A stretch of 7,527 bases of DNA. Origin: an uncultured Caulobacteraceae bacterium (GTDB lineage Bacteria; Pseudomonadota; Alphaproteobacteria; Caulobacterales; Caulobacteraceae). Within the stretch, counting starts at the first letter, position 1, and each line of letters begins with the position of its first letter. The stretch is from positions 1-7,527 of the forward strand of contig CALEOQ010000440.1 of NCBI GenBank assembly GCA_937910255.1, written 5' to 3'. The position numbers were made by a program, and so were the translations under genes. Shown here piece after piece: positions 5,895-7,527 of this stretch. The notes beneath the pieces are model-generated. The model worked only from the letters and a program-made list of their open reading frames with translations. It was not told where the DNA came from and made no database searches.

Positions 5895-6485
5895 ATGGGG
5901 CTTCGGATCTTTGGCGATTCCATCTCGGGCAACTGCCTGAAGGTGAGGTGGACCGCCGAGCGGCTGGGTCTCGACTATGAGTGGATCGAGGTCGACCTGC
6001 TGAAGGGCGAGACCCGCACCCCGCAGTTCCTGGCGATCAATCCGGCCGGCCAGGTCCCGGTGGTGATTCTCCCCGATGGCCGGCCCCTGGCCCAGTCCAA
6101 CGCCATCCTCCTGCATCTGGCCGAGGGTTCGGACCTGATCCCGGCCGACGCCTATGCCCGCGCCCAGATGCTGGAATGGATGTTCTGGGAGCAGTACAGC
6201 CACGAACCCTATGTGGCGGTCGCCCGTTTCCGGGTCCGCTATGAAGGCCAGCCCGTGAACAGCCTTGAGCCGCGGCTGGTGGAGCGGGGCGCTGCGGCCC
6301 TGCAGCGTCTGGAGGACGCCCTGGCGGCGGGATCATTTCTGGTCGGCGACCAGCTCAGTCTCGCCGACGTCGCCCTGGTCGCCTATACCCGGCTGGCCGG
6401 CGAGGGTGGCTTCGACCTGTCGCGCTATCCCAAGGTTCAGGCCTGGATCGCGCGGGTGGAAGCAGTCCTGCCGATCAAAGACTAG
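5895..6485 (+). CDS. Glutathione S-transferase family protein
   Basis: A 196-residue soluble GST-fold protein. The N-terminal thioredoxin-like domain starts at once with LRIFGDSISGNCLKVRW (residues 3-19), has the cis-proline segment GQVPVV (P55), and the glutathione-contacting loop AQSNAILLHLAEGS (66-79), where QSNAI stands for the usual E/QS-x-AI. The helical C-terminal domain carries FLVGDQLSLADVAL (148-161) with the conserved N-capping Asp (D158). The SGNC segment (11-14) places the likely activating Ser or Cys, as in many bacterial GSTs. Its actual substrate, whether a detoxification target or a metabolic intermediate, cannot be read from the sequence. The stop (6483-6485) overlaps the AGGAG ribosome site of the next gene, so the two are probably co-transcribed, although their functions look unrelated. 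Confidence 0.92.
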   Translation: MGLRIFGDSISGNCLKVRWTAERLGLDYEWIEVDLLKGETRTPQFLAINPAGQVPVVILPDGRPLAQSNAILLHLAEGSDLIPADAYARAQMLEWMFWEQYSHEPYVAVARFRVRYEGQPVNSLEPRLVERGAAALQRLEDALAAGSFLVGDQLSLADVALVAYTRLAGEGGFDLSRYPKVQAWIARVEAVLPIKD

Positions 6486-6496
6486 GAGTCCCCGCG

Positions 6497-7434
6497 ATGC
6501 GGATTGCTGCGCTTCCCCTGGCCCTGGCGACCCTGTCGCTCATGGCGCCAAGCCACGCCCTGGCCTGGGGCGGGCATGGCCACCGCATCATCGGCGTGGC
6601 CGCCATGGACGCCTTGACCGACGAGGTCCCCGCCTTCCTGCGCGACCCCACGACCGCAACGCAGGTCGGCGAACTGAGCCGCGAGCCGGACCGGTCCAAG
6701 GGCGCGGGCAAGATCCACGACTCCAACCGCGACCCGGCCCATTTCGTCGACCTCGACGACGCCGGCCTGGTGATGGGCGGCCCAAGGTTCGAAGCGCCGC
6801 TCCCGCCGACCCGGGCCGACTATGAGGCCCTGCTGCAGGCTGCTGGTACCGATAGCTGGAAGGCCGGCTATCTGCAGTATTCCATCGTCGACCAGTATCA
6901 GCAGCTGACCCTCGACTTCGCCTATTGGCGGGTCCTGATCGCCGCCGAGGCCCGGGAGACCGATCCCGGACGCCGCGCCTGGTACGCCCAGGATCGCATC
7001 CTGCGCGAGGGCCTGCTGAAGACGACCATTGGCGCGCTTTCCCACTATGTGGCCGACGGCGCCCAGCCCCTGCACACCTCGGTGCACTACAATGGCTGGG
7101 GGGACTATCCCAATCCGCAGGGCTACACCCTGGGCCGGATTCACGGGCCGTTCGAGGGCGAGTTCACCCGCGCCCATGTGAGCCTGGCCGAGCTGAAGAC
7201 CGCCATGGCGCCGCTGAACGTCTGTGACTGCCCGATCGAGGAACGGACCGTCGACTACATCCTGACCGGGTTTTCCCAGGTCGAGCCGCTGTACGCCCTG
7301 GAAAAGGCCGGCGGTCTGGCCGAGGGCGATGCGCGCGGTGTGGCCTTCGTCCTGAACCAGACCGCCGCCGGCGCCTCGGAGCTGCGGGACCTCATCGTCG
7401 AGGCTTGGCGCGACAGCGCCGACTCCCAGGTGGG
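6497..7434 (+). CDS. Secreted zinc-dependent S1/P1 nuclease / phospholipase C-fold protein, 3' truncated
   Basis: An exported protein of which 312 codons are genomic; the end is missing. A signal peptide (hydrophobic LPLALATLSL, then APSHALA) is followed by WGGHGHR, so cleavage leaves Trp24 as mature residue 1, as required for the zinc-binding N-terminus of this fold. Further ligands align: H29, D65 (EPDR), H82 (AHFVD), H183 and D187 in HYVAD, H193 in QPLH, and H216 with E220 in IHGPFE. Spacing of the first ligands (Trp to His +5) matches P1 nuclease, while the last ligand is Glu, as in Bacillus phosphatidylcholine phospholipase C, and the GGN motif of true nucleases is not seen. It should act in the periplasm or outside on single-stranded nucleic acid or phosphodiesters; the substrate is uncertain. 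ATG 6497 has AGGAG (6484-6488) eight bases upstream. Adapter begins at 7435. Confidence 0.85.
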
Positions 7435-7527
7435 AGATCGGAAGAGCACACGTCTGAACTCCAGTCACGTCGTAATCTCGTATGCCGCCTTCTGCTTGAA
7501 AAAAAAAAAACGCAGCACCTCACCAGC
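7435..7527. other. Illumina sequencing adapter, index and read-through junk (not genomic)
   Basis: The sequence starts with AGATCGGAAGAGCACACGTC and continues as the standard TruSeq read-1 adapter to CCAGTCAC at 7468. A six-base index GTCGTA (7469-7474) follows, then the flow-cell primer tail ATCTCGTATGCCG to CTGCTTG at 7498 with a single T-to-C difference at 7488. Twelve A (7499-7510) and 17 bases of no evident origin (7511-7527) complete it. This is an untrimmed read assembled into the contig end, not biology. Confidence 0.98.

Noticed and set aside
1..7434. CRISPR array, insertion sequence, tRNA/rRNA, riboswitch or phage-defence genes
   Set aside because: I saw no regularly spaced repeats, transposase motifs, tRNA-like cloverleaf or defence-type domains; genes are packed and match housekeeping families.
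7499..7510. Run of 12 A as a poly-A tail or terminator
   Set aside because: It follows directly on the flow-cell primer end of the adapter, a known read-through artefact.

Overview
The window is a high-GC alphaproteobacterial contig end. Codon use, gene order and protein style suggest Caulobacteraceae (Caulobacter/Phenylobacterium-like). This placement is inferred from recognising families and gene order, not from a search. Both tips of the window are technically unreliable.

Bases 1 to about 4622 carry an assimilatory sulfate-reduction operon, all on the plus strand and tightly packed: the C-terminal part of a siroheme synthase/uroporphyrinogen-III C-methyltransferase (cysG), a DUF2849 protein, a siroheme-[4Fe-4S] sulfite/nitrite reductase (cysI), a DUF934 protein, an iron-sulfur type (P)APS reductase (cysH), and then, after a 57-base gap, a ferredoxin-NADP+ reductase (fpr). 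CysG makes the siroheme that CysI needs. CysH makes sulfite from (P)APS, CysI reduces sulfite to sulfide, and Fpr plausibly supplies electrons through ferredoxin, because no cysJ flavoprotein is present here. The two DUF proteins are conserved partners with no proven job. Genes in the first block are separated by 1 to 11 bases or overlap, and cysI, DUF934 and cysH share the same AAGGAGG site six bases before the ATG.

From 4623 to 5725 two genes lie on the minus strand: an exported 3D-domain protein and, downstream of it, a small P-loop ATPase of the AAA_28 type. The ATPase gene converges on fpr with its stop codon directly abutting the fpr stop (TGATCA). A 169-base divergent intergenic region (5726-5894) separates these from a plus-strand pair: a glutathione S-transferase and a secreted zinc-dependent S1/P1 nuclease/phospholipase C-fold protein.

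The nuclease gene stops being genomic at 7434. From 7435 the sequence is an Illumina TruSeq-type adapter with a six-base index, the flow-cell primer tail, a run of 12 A and 17 stray bases. The first ~65 bases also look corrupted: cysG-like reading switches frame across a G/C-rich block. I found no RNA genes, mobile elements, CRISPR arrays or clear new system; the most biologically open points are the DUF2849/DUF934 partners and the mixed zinc-ligand set of the nuclease-like protein.
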